This document shows, in pieces, positions 6,488-13,536 of a stretch of 19,197 nucleotides of DNA; the first letter of the stretch is position 1, and each line of letters starts with the position of its first letter. Made by a program: the position numbers and the translations under genes. Under the pieces are notes generated by a model. It worked only from the letters and a program-made list of their open reading frames with translations. It did no database searches and was not told the origin of the DNA. This DNA comes from DATECU01 sp035286745 (lineage in GTDB: Bacteria > Acidobacteriota > Vicinamibacteria > Fen-336): positions 1 through 19,197 of the forward strand of contig DATECU010000113.1 in the NCBI GenBank assembly GCA_035286745.1, written 5' to 3'.

Positions 6488-9166
6488 TCAGTGCACGTCG
6501 GCCCAGCTGGCGCCGAGCCGGGCGTCGACGACCAGGGGCACGTCGAGCGTGAGAGCGCCTTCCATGACCTCCTTCACCAGCGCGCGGGCCGCCTCGCCTT
6601 CGCCTTCCGGCACCTCCAGCAGCAGCTCGTCGTGGATCTGAAGGATCAGACGCGAGCCCATTCGCCGGCGGGTCAGCTCGGCGTGCAGGCCGATCATGGC
6701 CTTCTTGATGAGGTCGGCGGCCGAGCCTTGGACCGGGGTGTTGATGGCCTGCCGTTCGGCTTCCGACCGCACCTGGAAGTTGCCCGACTTGAGGTCCGGT
6801 AGGCGCCGCAGGCGTCCGAGCAGTGTCCTCACCCGACCGGTCTCCCTGGCCTCGGCGACGGTCCGGTCGATGAACTGCCGCACCGACGGATAACGGGAGA
6901 AGTAGGCCTCGATGAAATCCTCGGCTTCCCGCCGCGACACCCCCAGATCCTTGGCCAGGGTGAAGGCGGTCTTCCCGTAGAGGAGCGCATAGTTGATCAT
7001 CTTGGAGCGGCGGCGCTGCTCGTCGGGTGCGATAGGCGAGAAGGGGCCGAACACCTCGCGTGAGGTGCGGTCGTGGATGTCCTCACCGCGGCGGAAGGTC
7101 TCGATCAGCGTCTGGTCCTGAGAGAGATGGGCCAGGATGCGAAGCTCGATCTGGCTGTAGTCCGCGGAGAGCAGCAGGTGGCCCGGCTCGGCGACGAAGG
7201 CCTCGCGGATGCGCCGGCCCTCGGCGGTGCGGATGGGGATGTTCTGCAAGTTGGGGTCGGCCATGGAGAGGCGGCCGGTGGCGGCCACCGTCTGATTGAA
7301 GGACGCGTGAATGCGGCCGGTCTCGGGGTTGACCAGATCCGGCAAGGCGTCGACATAGGTCGATTTCAGCTTCTGCACCGAACGATAGTCGAGGATCTTT
7401 CGGGGCAGCTCGTGGAGCTGGGCCAGCTCCTCCAGCACGTCCTCGGCGGTGGACGCGGCCTTGGTCTTGGCGGTCTTCTTGCCGGCCTTGAGGCCCAGCC
7501 GGTCGAACAGCACCTCGCGAAGCTGAGCCGGGGAGTTGATGTTGAACTCGCCGTTGGCGAGAGCATGGATCTCCCGGGTCAGCTCGACGATCCGGCCTTC
7601 CATCTCCCGGGACAGCTCGCCCAGAAAGGCGGTGTTGACCTTGACCCCCCACTGCTCCATGGCGGCCAGAACCGGAACCAGTGGCAGCTCCATTTCGGCG
7701 CAGACGGAGCCCAGGCCCTCCTCCTGGAGCTTCGAGGTCACCGGCGCTGTCAGGCGCAGCAGCAGGCTGGCCTCCTGACCGGAGCCACGACTGGCCACGT
7801 CTAACGATACCCCCGCCGCTTCGCCTTCCAGCACGCCGCCCGAGGGGGCCGGCCGCTCCCCCAGGTGTTCCTGGGCCAGTTCCTCCACCGAGTGGCTCCG
7901 GCGGCCGGGGTTCAAGAGGTAGGCGGCGAGCACGGCATCGAAGGCCAGTCCGCCCAGGCGGATGCCGTGGCGGGCCAGCAGCAGGAGATCCTGCTTGCCT
8001 CGGGCCGAGAGCTTGGCGACCGATGCGTCCTCGAGAAGCGGCTTCAGCAGTTCCACGGCACGGGCCTTGGGCACCGCGTCCGCCATCTCCAGGGGCGAAT
8101 GATCTAGGGGCAGATAGACAGCTCGCCCTCCCCCACAGCTCAGGCCCAGACCGAGCAGGCGGGCGCGCATGGGCTCGCGGTGGGAGCGGACCAGCGACAG
8201 GGCCAGGCGCCCCGCCTGCCGGGCTTGCTGGATGAAGCCGGCAAGCTCCGCCTCGGTCTGGACCACGCCGACCGTGGTCTGGGTGGCGGTGGGCTCCGGG
8301 GCGTACTCGCGCGCCAGGGCGGCGAACTCCAGTTCCTGAAAGAGGGCGTGGGCGGCGGCGAGATCCGGGGGACCGAGCCGCCAGGCCTCGGGCTCGAAGC
8401 GAACCGGGGCGTCGAAGCGGAGGGTCACCAGGCTCTTGGAGAGCAGGGCCTGGTCGCGGTGGTTCAGGAGCCCATCGCGGTAGGCGGCACGTTTCACGTC
8501 GCCGGCGTTCGCCAGCACCTCTTCCACGGTGCCGAACTGCCGCACCAGATCGCGAGCCCCCTTGTCGCCGATCCCGGGGACGCCGGGCACGTTGTCGACG
8601 GCATCGCCGACCAGGGCCAGCACGTCCACCACCCGTTCCGGCGGGACCCCGAATTTCTCTTCCACCAGCTTTCGATCGTAGAGGGTCGAGCCGGTGCCCT
8701 CGCGGCCGGGGTTCAACACCAGAACCTGGTCGCTCACCAGTTGCAGCAGGTCCTTGTCGCCGGAGACCACGACCACGCGGTGGCCTGCGCCTACCGCTTG
8801 CCGGGCCAGGGTGGCGATGGTGTCGTCGGCTTCGAAGCCCTCCACCTCGACGATGGGCAGCCGGAACACCTCGCACACCCGGCGCACGTAGGGGAGCTGG
8901 ACGACCAGGTCGTCCTCCATCTTCTTGCGGTTGGCCTTGTACTCCTGGAACTGCTGGTGCCGAAAGGTGGGCCCCGCCATGTCGAAGCAGATGGCCAGCC
9001 ACTCCGGCTGCTCGTCGGCCACCAGCTTGCGCAGCATGGTGGTGAAGCCGTAGGTGGCGCCGGTGGGCAGGCCGCGGCTGGTGGCGAGGCCACGGATGGC
9101 GAAATAGGCTCGGTGGATCTGGGCGTTCCCGTCCACCAGGTAGACGGTCTTCTCGCGTGAAGGCAT
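6488..9166 (-). CDS. polA: DNA polymerase I
   Basis: The 892-residue protein has the full three-part PolA layout. Residues 1-290 are the 5' nuclease, with D12 in YLVDGNA, EADDT, VSGDKD, VGDAVDN and the helix-three-turn-helix VPGVPGIGDKGA. About 300-480 is the 3'-5' exonuclease-like domain, but its first acidic motif reads SLVRSH where DxE is expected and the third also lacks its Asp, so proofreading is probably lost. About 500-892 is the polymerase: motif A with D669 in SADYSQIELR, motif B KMINYALLYG (K722 to G731), and motif C QIHDE with H845/D846. Motif B carries Tyr726 where E. coli and Taq have Phe. It fills gaps in Okazaki-fragment maturation and excision repair. ATG 9166 has no Shine-Dalgarno but lies 13 bases from a TAGAAT -10, suggesting a near-leaderless mRNA. 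Confidence 0.97.
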   Translation of the reverse strand: MPSREKTVYLVDGNAQIHRAYFAIRGLATSRGLPTGATYGFTTMLRKLVADEQPEWLAICFDMAGPTFRHQQFQEYKANRKKMEDDLVVQLPYVRRVCEVFRLPIVEVEGFEADDTIATLARQAVGAGHRVVVVSGDKDLLQLVSDQVLVLNPGREGTGSTLYDRKLVEEKFGVPPERVVDVLALVGDAVDNVPGVPGIGDKGARDLVRQFGTVEEVLANAGDVKRAAYRDGLLNHRDQALLSKSLVTLRFDAPVRFEPEAWRLGPPDLAAAHALFQELEFAALAREYAPEPTATQTTVGVVQTEAELAGFIQQARQAGRLALSLVRSHREPMRARLLGLGLSCGGGRAVYLPLDHSPLEMADAVPKARAVELLKPLLEDASVAKLSARGKQDLLLLARHGIRLGGLAFDAVLAAYLLNPGRRSHSVEELAQEHLGERPAPSGGVLEGEAAGVSLDVASRGSGQEASLLLRLTAPVTSKLQEEGLGSVCAEMELPLVPVLAAMEQWGVKVNTAFLGELSREMEGRIVELTREIHALANGEFNINSPAQLREVLFDRLGLKAGKKTAKTKAASTAEDVLEELAQLHELPRKILDYRSVQKLKSTYVDALPDLVNPETGRIHASFNQTVAATGRLSMADPNLQNIPIRTAEGRRIREAFVAEPGHLLLSADYSQIELRILAHLSQDQTLIETFRRGEDIHDRTSREVFGPFSPIAPDEQRRRSKMINYALLYGKTAFTLAKDLGVSRREAEDFIEAYFSRYPSVRQFIDRTVAEARETGRVRTLLGRLRRLPDLKSGNFQVRSEAERQAINTPVQGSAADLIKKAMIGLHAELTRRRMGSRLILQIHDELLLEVPEGEGEAARALVKEVMEGALTLDVPLVVDARLGASWADVH

Positions 9167-9179
9167 GGGGTCGGGGCGG

Positions 9180-9203
9180 ATTCTATCGCGGTTGGATTAG
9201 AAT
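9180..9203. promoter_or_regulatory. Back-to-back -10 elements between polA and the lipoprotein gene
   Basis: ATTCTA at 9180-9185 (TAGAAT on the minus strand, facing polA) and TAGAAT at 9198-9203 (plus strand, facing the lipoprotein) form an inverted repeat with a 12-base centre. Each is a five-of-six match to TATAAT and lies 9 to 18 bases from the candidate start codon of the gene it faces. No good -35 hexamer is visible for either. The intergenic gap is only 46 bases. Confidence 0.45.
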
Positions 9204-9212
9204 GCGCCTCCC

Positions 9213-9932
9213 GTGAGTCGGATGCTTCGCGTCGCCGGCCTGCTCTTCCTGGCCGCCCTGCTCCAGGGCTGCCTGGTGTATGAGTACGAGCACGAGTTCT
9301 GGCTGCGGGTCGACGGCTCGGGCACCGTCTACGTGACCGGCCGGCCGGGATTGTGGAACGCCTTCAAGGGCCTCGGCCGCGCCGGCGCCGTAGAGGCCAC
9401 CGCCACCCGGGAAGCGGCGCGGGCGCTCTTCGAACGCTCGGGACTTCGGGTCAAGCGGGTCACCTTGACCAGACGCGACGGCCGGGACTACCTGTTTCTC
9501 TCCGCCGATTTCGACGACGTGAACAAGCTGAGCAGGACCGCGGCCTTCCCGGACCTGACGATTGGCCTGCGCCCCCAAGACCATCGGCTGCGGCTGGAGG
9601 GGACCTGGGTCCGGCCGGTGGTGGCCGCCGGCGCCGGGCGAAACCAGGCCGAGGGGCTGATGGCCGTACGCTTTCACCTACCGGCCAAGGTCTACGACCA
9701 CAAGAACGCGGCGGAGGGAGTGGAGCGCGGCAACATCGTGGCCTGGCGGCAGGAGGTTGCTCTGGCCCTCGACGGCCGCGGCCTCGACTTCGGCGCCACC
9801 CTTGACCGGCGCAGCATCCTCCACTCCACGGTGGGCGTCTTCGCCCTGGCCATCGCCCTAGGCCTCGGCCTGCTGGCTTCCGCTCTCTACCTGGCCTTCC
9901 GCAAAGGCCGGCGGCGTGATCGACCCAGCTAA
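9213..9932 (+). CDS. Membrane-associated lipoprotein, LppM-like layout
   Basis: The protein has 239 residues from GTG 9213, or 236 from ATG 9222. Neither start has a clear Shine-Dalgarno; the -10-like TAGAAT at 9198-9203 favours a leaderless or short-leader message. A signal sequence ends in the lipobox LLQGC, with the lipidated Cys at residue 20 of the longer form. A beta-rich domain follows (YEYEHEFWLRVDGSGTVYVT, and FDDVNKLSRTAAFPDLTIGL), then a hydrophobic segment near 209-233 and a short Arg/Lys-rich tail. This lipoprotein, beta domain and C-terminal TM order resembles the LppM/DUF3153 group of envelope proteins; I see this as layout similarity only. Its stop overlaps that of the convergent Ser/Thr kinase gene (9929-9932). 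Confidence 0.7.
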   Translation: MSRMLRVAGLLFLAALLQGCLVYEYEHEFWLRVDGSGTVYVTGRPGLWNAFKGLGRAGAVEATATREAARALFERSGLRVKRVTLTRRDGRDYLFLSADFDDVNKLSRTAAFPDLTIGLRPQDHRLRLEGTWVRPVVAAGAGRNQAEGLMAVRFHLPAKVYDHKNAAEGVERGNIVAWRQEVALALDGRGLDFGATLDRRSILHSTVGVFALAIALGLGLLASALYLAFRKGRRRDRPS

Positions 9933-11626
9933 CGATTTTTGCGGACGCCGTGGGTGGTGAGGTCCACCACCAGCCTCTCCTGTTGGCCGGCGCGGATCAG
10001 GACCTGGCGTTCCAGGATCTCGTAGCCCGGATGCTTGATTCGCACCTGGTGGGCCCCTGCCAGCAGGGAGATGGCGTTGAGCGGCGTGCTGCCCTTCAGC
10101 TCCCCGTCCACCGTCACTTCGGCCCAGGGCTTCACGGCCACCAGAAGCGACCCCGTTAGCTCGGCCGGCGCGGCGACGGGCGTCGCCGTGCTGGCGGGCA
10201 CGGTGTTGGGCGGAGCCGCCGGGAGAGCGAGAGCGGGGGCTGGCGTGGCCCGCGGCGAGGGGCGAGGTGAAGAAGCCGCCGCCGGGCTCGGAGGAGGCGC
10301 CGCCTTCGCTCGAACCTCGGCGGCCGGAGGCGCCGCCGGCTGGGTGGCGGGGACCGCGGCGGCCGGGGCTGGCGACGAGCCGCTGGAGTCGGCGATCAGC
10401 ACCGACGGAGACCTGAAGGGCGCCACCGTGTCGGGGGTCACCGGCTGGACGCTCCCCCCCGGGCCGGGACTGGCTTCCGCGTCAGGCGAAGGTGAGGGTC
10501 TGGCCGACCAGGGCCAGCCTTCCCAGACCAGGGGCAGCCCCAGCAGCAACCCCAGGACCACCACCGCCAAGCCGCCGGCCGCCCAGAGCAGGCGTTGGGG
10601 ACGGCGGGGCGCAGGCGCCTTGGGTGGCGCCCGGCGGGGTGGCGCCAGCACGGTGGGAGCTTCCAGCACCTCGGTGGCGATGGGTTGCTGGCGGCGGCTG
10701 GGCGAGCGAGCGTCGCGCAGGGCCTCGGCCAGCTCCCGAGAGGTTGCATAACGCTGGGTGGGTTCCTTGGCCAGGGCCTTCTGGAGCACCGCCTTGACCC
10801 GGGGCGGGATGCGGGCGGCCGCCGGCCCGTCCAGCGGCGGCGGCTCGTTCAGGTGCTTGAGGATGGTGGAGATGGGGGTTTCCCCCCGGAAGGGCACCCG
10901 GCCGGTGAAGATCTCGAAGAGCACGATACCCAGAGCGTAGATATCGCTCCGGTAGTCGACCGGGTGGCCCTGGGCTTGCTCCGGACTCATGTACTCCGGG
11001 GTGCCCACGATCTGGCCGGTGGCGGTGAGGGTGCCCTCTCCCAATCGTTTGGCGACGCCGAAGTCCATCAGCCGGGCCACCCCCTGGGGATCCAGCATGA
11101 TGTTGGGGGTCTTGAGGTCCCGGTGGACGATCCCCGCGTCGTGCACCGCTTGCAGGCCCTCCGCCACCTGGATCCCCACGTCGTAGGCCTGCTCCGCGGG
11201 AATCGCCCCCTTCTCCCGCAGGATGTGCTTCAGGTCCACGCCCTCGACCAGCTCCATGGAGATGAAGAGCAGGCCCTGCTCCTCGCCGTAGTCATGGATG
11301 GTGCACACGTTCTTGTGGCGCACCTTGCGCGCCAGCTTGATCTCCGACTTGAAGCGGTCGGCCATCCTGGGGTCCTGAGCGAAGTCCGGGCGCAGGACCT
11401 TGATGGCGACCGTCTCGTCCAGAGTGCGATCGTGGGCCTTGTACACGGTGCCCATGCCGCCCTTGCCCAGCGGGGAGAGGATCTCGTAGCGGGAATGGAA
11501 AACCGTCCCCGGCCGCAGGTCTACGGTGATCACGTACGAGGTGAGCGCTTGTCCGAAGCCGGTGCCGCACCTCGAGCAGGCGGTGGCCGAAGCCTCGTTG
11601 TCGGCCTGACAGGAGGGACAGTTCAT
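9929..11626 (-). CDS. Zinc-ribbon Ser/Thr protein kinase with TM and C-terminal PEGA domain
   Basis: The 565-residue protein opens with a zinc ribbon (C3, C6, C17, C20). The Hanks-type kinase domain spans about 47-305, with GKGGMG 54-59, K76 in VAIKV, HRDLKTPN with D170/N175, DFG 188-190 and the GTPEYMSPEQ activation-segment end. A basic linker leads to one TM segment (347-367), then a Pro/Ala/Ser-rich stretch (about 371-488) and a PEGA domain (491-557, VTVDGELKGSTPLNAI and GAHQVRIKHPGYE). The kinase and zinc ribbon should be cytoplasmic and PEGA periplasmic, perhaps bound to the envelope. The gene lies 15 bases after the secreted TPR-like gene, implying one operon in which that protein may be ligand or partner. 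No Shine-Dalgarno is evident. All catalytic residues look intact. Confidence 0.93.
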   Translation of the reverse strand: MNCPSCQADNEASATACSRCGTGFGQALTSYVITVDLRPGTVFHSRYEILSPLGKGGMGTVYKAHDRTLDETVAIKVLRPDFAQDPRMADRFKSEIKLARKVRHKNVCTIHDYGEEQGLLFISMELVEGVDLKHILREKGAIPAEQAYDVGIQVAEGLQAVHDAGIVHRDLKTPNIMLDPQGVARLMDFGVAKRLGEGTLTATGQIVGTPEYMSPEQAQGHPVDYRSDIYALGIVLFEIFTGRVPFRGETPISTILKHLNEPPPLDGPAAARIPPRVKAVLQKALAKEPTQRYATSRELAEALRDARSPSRRQQPIATEVLEAPTVLAPPRRAPPKAPAPRRPQRLLWAAGGLAVVVLGLLLGLPLVWEGWPWSARPSPSPDAEASPGPGGSVQPVTPDTVAPFRSPSVLIADSSGSSPAPAAAVPATQPAAPPAAEVRAKAAPPPSPAAASSPRPSPRATPAPALALPAAPPNTVPASTATPVAAPAELTGSLLVAVKPWAEVTVDGELKGSTPLNAISLLAGAHQVRIKHPGYEILERQVLIRAGQQERLVVDLTTHGVRKNR

Positions 11627-11641
11627 GGCACGTCGCGGTCG

Positions 11642-12487
11642 CTACAGACAGGGTCCGGAGATGATCACGTTGTAGTTCACGGCCGCGGTGGCATGCTCCT
11701 CCAGGAAGATCTTGATGAGATAGCGCGCCCCTGCGGCTCCCTGCCAGCGCGCCACCCGCTTCCCGGGTGCCTCCAGGTTGCCGGTTGCCACCGTGTCCTG
11801 GGAAGGCTCCACGTTGACAAACACGTCCACGTTGGGAAGCGGGGTCGGCCCGGACCAGTTGACCTCGGCGCTCCAGCCTCCGGCTTGAGCGGGGCCAGCG
11901 GGGAATTCCGCGCCCTCGCTATTGGGCTGCGTCAGCATGCCCTGCCGCTCGATCCACACGGTGTCGCAACCGCTGTCGCCGCCCCCGCCCAGGGCCAGCG
12001 CCGCGCCACCCCCGGCCACCACCACGGCGCCACCAATCAGCAGCACCTTCTTCGAGCCCCCGCCCTTCTTGGGCGGAGCGGCCGCAACCACCGGTTTGGC
12101 CCCGGCCAGCGTGGTTCTGGCTTCCGCCTTGGCCGCCTCCACAAGATCGATCACGCGGGGCGCGAACTTGTCCGGGGAAAGCGAGAGGTCCTTGATCTGC
12201 GTCACCGCCTCCCGGAACTTGGCCTTGGCCGCCGCCTCGTGGCCCTTGCCCAGGAACGCTATGCCCAGGTAGAGGTAGGCCTCGGACAGCTCCTTGCTCT
12301 TCTTGGCATCGGCCGACAATCGCCGTGCCGCGCCGTCCAGCGTGAAGATAGCCCCGTCGTAGTCCCCCTGTTCGACCTGCTGAATGCCTTTCGCGACCTC
12401 CGGGTCGCTAGGTGCCTGGGGGAAAGCGTCGCTGCCCAGGGCGCACAACCCGAAGGTCAGGCCCAGAGCCAGAATCCTGCGTCCCAT
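11642..12487 (-). CDS. Secreted or anchored TPR-like protein with C-terminal beta domain
   Basis: The 281-residue protein starts at ATG 12487 behind a strong AGGAGGTG ribosome binding site. An N-terminal signal peptide (MGRRILALGLTFGLCALG) precedes a helical region at about 28-125, with VEQGDYDGAIFTLDGA and ELSEAYLYLGIAFLGKGHEA typical of TPR hairpins. After an Ala/Pro/Lys linker comes a TM helix (about 147-165, KKVLLIGGAVVVAGGGAALA), a Gly-rich stretch and a beta-rich C-terminal domain with WSAEVNWSGPTPLPNVDVFV and a final NYNVIISGPCL. That last part resembles bacterial pre-peptidase or carbohydrate-type beta-sandwiches in style, not by a definite motif. It heads the operon with the Ser/Thr kinase, so a role in sensing at the envelope is a reasonable inference. 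Confidence 0.75.
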   Translation of the reverse strand: MGRRILALGLTFGLCALGSDAFPQAPSDPEVAKGIQQVEQGDYDGAIFTLDGAARRLSADAKKSKELSEAYLYLGIAFLGKGHEAAAKAKFREAVTQIKDLSLSPDKFAPRVIDLVEAAKAEARTTLAGAKPVVAAAPPKKGGGSKKVLLIGGAVVVAGGGAALALGGGGDSGCDTVWIERQGMLTQPNSEGAEFPAGPAQAGGWSAEVNWSGPTPLPNVDVFVNVEPSQDTVATGNLEAPGKRVARWQGAAGARYLIKIFLEEHATAAVNYNVIISGPCL

Positions 12488-12518
12488 GGAACACCTCCTG
12501 GAGGATGAAGTCGCCCCG

Positions 12519-12547
12519 ACAATACGCCGCTCAGGAGATCAAGGCAA
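12519..12547 (-). promoter_or_regulatory. Promoter of the TPR protein / Ser-Thr kinase operon
   Basis: On the minus strand TTGCCT (12542-12547) and TATTGT (12519-12524) are separated by 17 bases, and each matches the sigma-70 consensus at four of six positions. The ATG is at 12487, with AGGAGGTG just upstream, giving a leader of about 25 bases. Confidence 0.45.
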
Positions 12548-12567
12548 GCCGGCAGGTGCTTCAGCCC

Positions 12568-13473
12568 TCAGGCTTTCCGGGCCTTGAGCTGCCGCGTCAC
12601 CGCGCGAACGACCAGGGCGACCAGATGGCGCGCGAAAAGCCCGTGGGGGTCGCCGGCAGGATCGAACTCCGCGACCTCGATGGCCCGGACCCGCGGCGAT
12701 GCGCAGAGCGCCGCCAGCAGGTCCGAGACCTCAGCCAGCGAGAGAGCCTGGCCGGGTGTGGAGCGCGCCTTCACCGGCATCTCGGCCGGATCGATGACGT
12801 CGACATCCAAGTGAATCAGGATCGGCCCGTCGCCGTTCTCCACCCCGTCGAGCGCCAGCGCGGCGGCGGCCCGCGGGCCCAGCTTCCGCACCGCCACCGC
12901 GGGCAGCGCCAGGCCCAGGTCGCCCACCGCCGCTCTCTCCCCCGCGTCGAGGGCGCGGAAGCCCAAGAGGGAGACGTGCTCGGGTGCCAGACCGGGCTGC
13001 ACGGCCGTCACCACCTCGCTGGGCCCCCGGCCGAGGGCAAGGCCCAGGGCCATGCCGCTCAGCCGTCCGGACGGCGTGCTTTCGGGCGTATTGAGGTCGG
13101 CGTCGGCGTCGAGGTAGACAAGACCGAGCGGCTGGCCCAGAAACCGTGAGGCGCCGGCAGCCACGCCGGCGACCAAGGAACAGTCGCCGCCCAAGACCAC
13201 GGTGAAACCCTCGGCCAGCGCTCGCGGCATCTCGTCGGCCGCGGCGCGAAGCGCACACGCCACGCCGGCCGCGTTGCGCGCTCGCGGATGCTCGGGATCG
13301 TCCCGGAAGGGGAAGAGCGAGAGGTCGGCCAGGTTGACGACCGCCAGGCCTTGGTCCTTGAGGGCCGCCAGCAGGCCCGCTTCGCGGAGAGCGAATGGGC
13401 CTCGCTCTACACCCGAGCGGCCGGCGCCTGCCGCCGTGGGCACGCCGAAGACCGCGACCTTGCCAGGGGACAC
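12568..13473 (-). CDS. Arginase-family (ureohydrolase) protein with altered metal-site residues
   Basis: The 301-residue protein starts at GTG 13473 (VSPGKVAVFGVPTAAGAGRS). The open frame continues far upstream only as the antisense shadow of pepA. Ureohydrolase landmarks are in order: GGDCS (95-99), DADADLN (122-128), HLDVDVIDP (221-229) and EVAEFDP (266-272). In canonical arginase or agmatinase the first is GGDHS and the second DAHxD; here both His positions are replaced (C98 and D124), while D97, D122, D126, D223 and D225 remain. Family members hydrolyse guanidino or related C-N bonds at a Mn2+ pair. Whether this one does, and on what substrate, is open. It diverges from pepA over 63 bases and lacks a Shine-Dalgarno; a TATACT -10 six bases upstream of the GTG implies a leaderless message. 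Confidence 0.85.
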   Translation of the reverse strand: MSPGKVAVFGVPTAAGAGRSGVERGPFALREAGLLAALKDQGLAVVNLADLSLFPFRDDPEHPRARNAAGVACALRAAADEMPRALAEGFTVVLGGDCSLVAGVAAGASRFLGQPLGLVYLDADADLNTPESTPSGRLSGMALGLALGRGPSEVVTAVQPGLAPEHVSLLGFRALDAGERAAVGDLGLALPAVAVRKLGPRAAAALALDGVENGDGPILIHLDVDVIDPAEMPVKARSTPGQALSLAEVSDLLAALCASPRVRAIEVAEFDPAGDPHGLFARHLVALVVRAVTRQLKARKA

Positions 13474-13487
13474 GCCCGAAGTATAAT
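13460..13487 (+). promoter_or_regulatory. pepA promoter (TTGCCA - 16 - TATAAT)
   Basis: TTGCCA at 13460-13465 and a perfect TATAAT at 13482-13487 are 16 bases apart, the best sigma-70 promoter in the window. The -35 lies inside the 5' end of the arginase-family gene. Transcription should start near 13494, about 43 bases before the pepA ATG. Confidence 0.65.
13480..13485 (-). promoter_or_regulatory. -10 element facing the arginase-family gene
   Basis: TATACT on the minus strand overlaps the pepA -10 on the opposite strand by four bases. With a usual six- to seven-base offset, transcription would begin at or next to the GTG at 13473. No convincing -35 is seen. Confidence 0.35.
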
Positions 13488-13536
13488 CCTCGCTCCGCCG
13501 GACCTTCCGCGACGTGCTCTTCGAAGCGAGGCTTTC

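Noticed and set aside
7073..9160. Plus-strand frames opposite polA (7073-7804, 8180-9160)
   Set aside because: Gly/His/Gln-rich antisense translations of an intact DNA polymerase I gene.
10595..12508. Long plus-strand open frame of 637 codons
   Set aside because: Antisense shadow of the Ser/Thr kinase and TPR-like genes; His/Gly/Arg-rich translation without domains, typical of GC-rich antisense frames.
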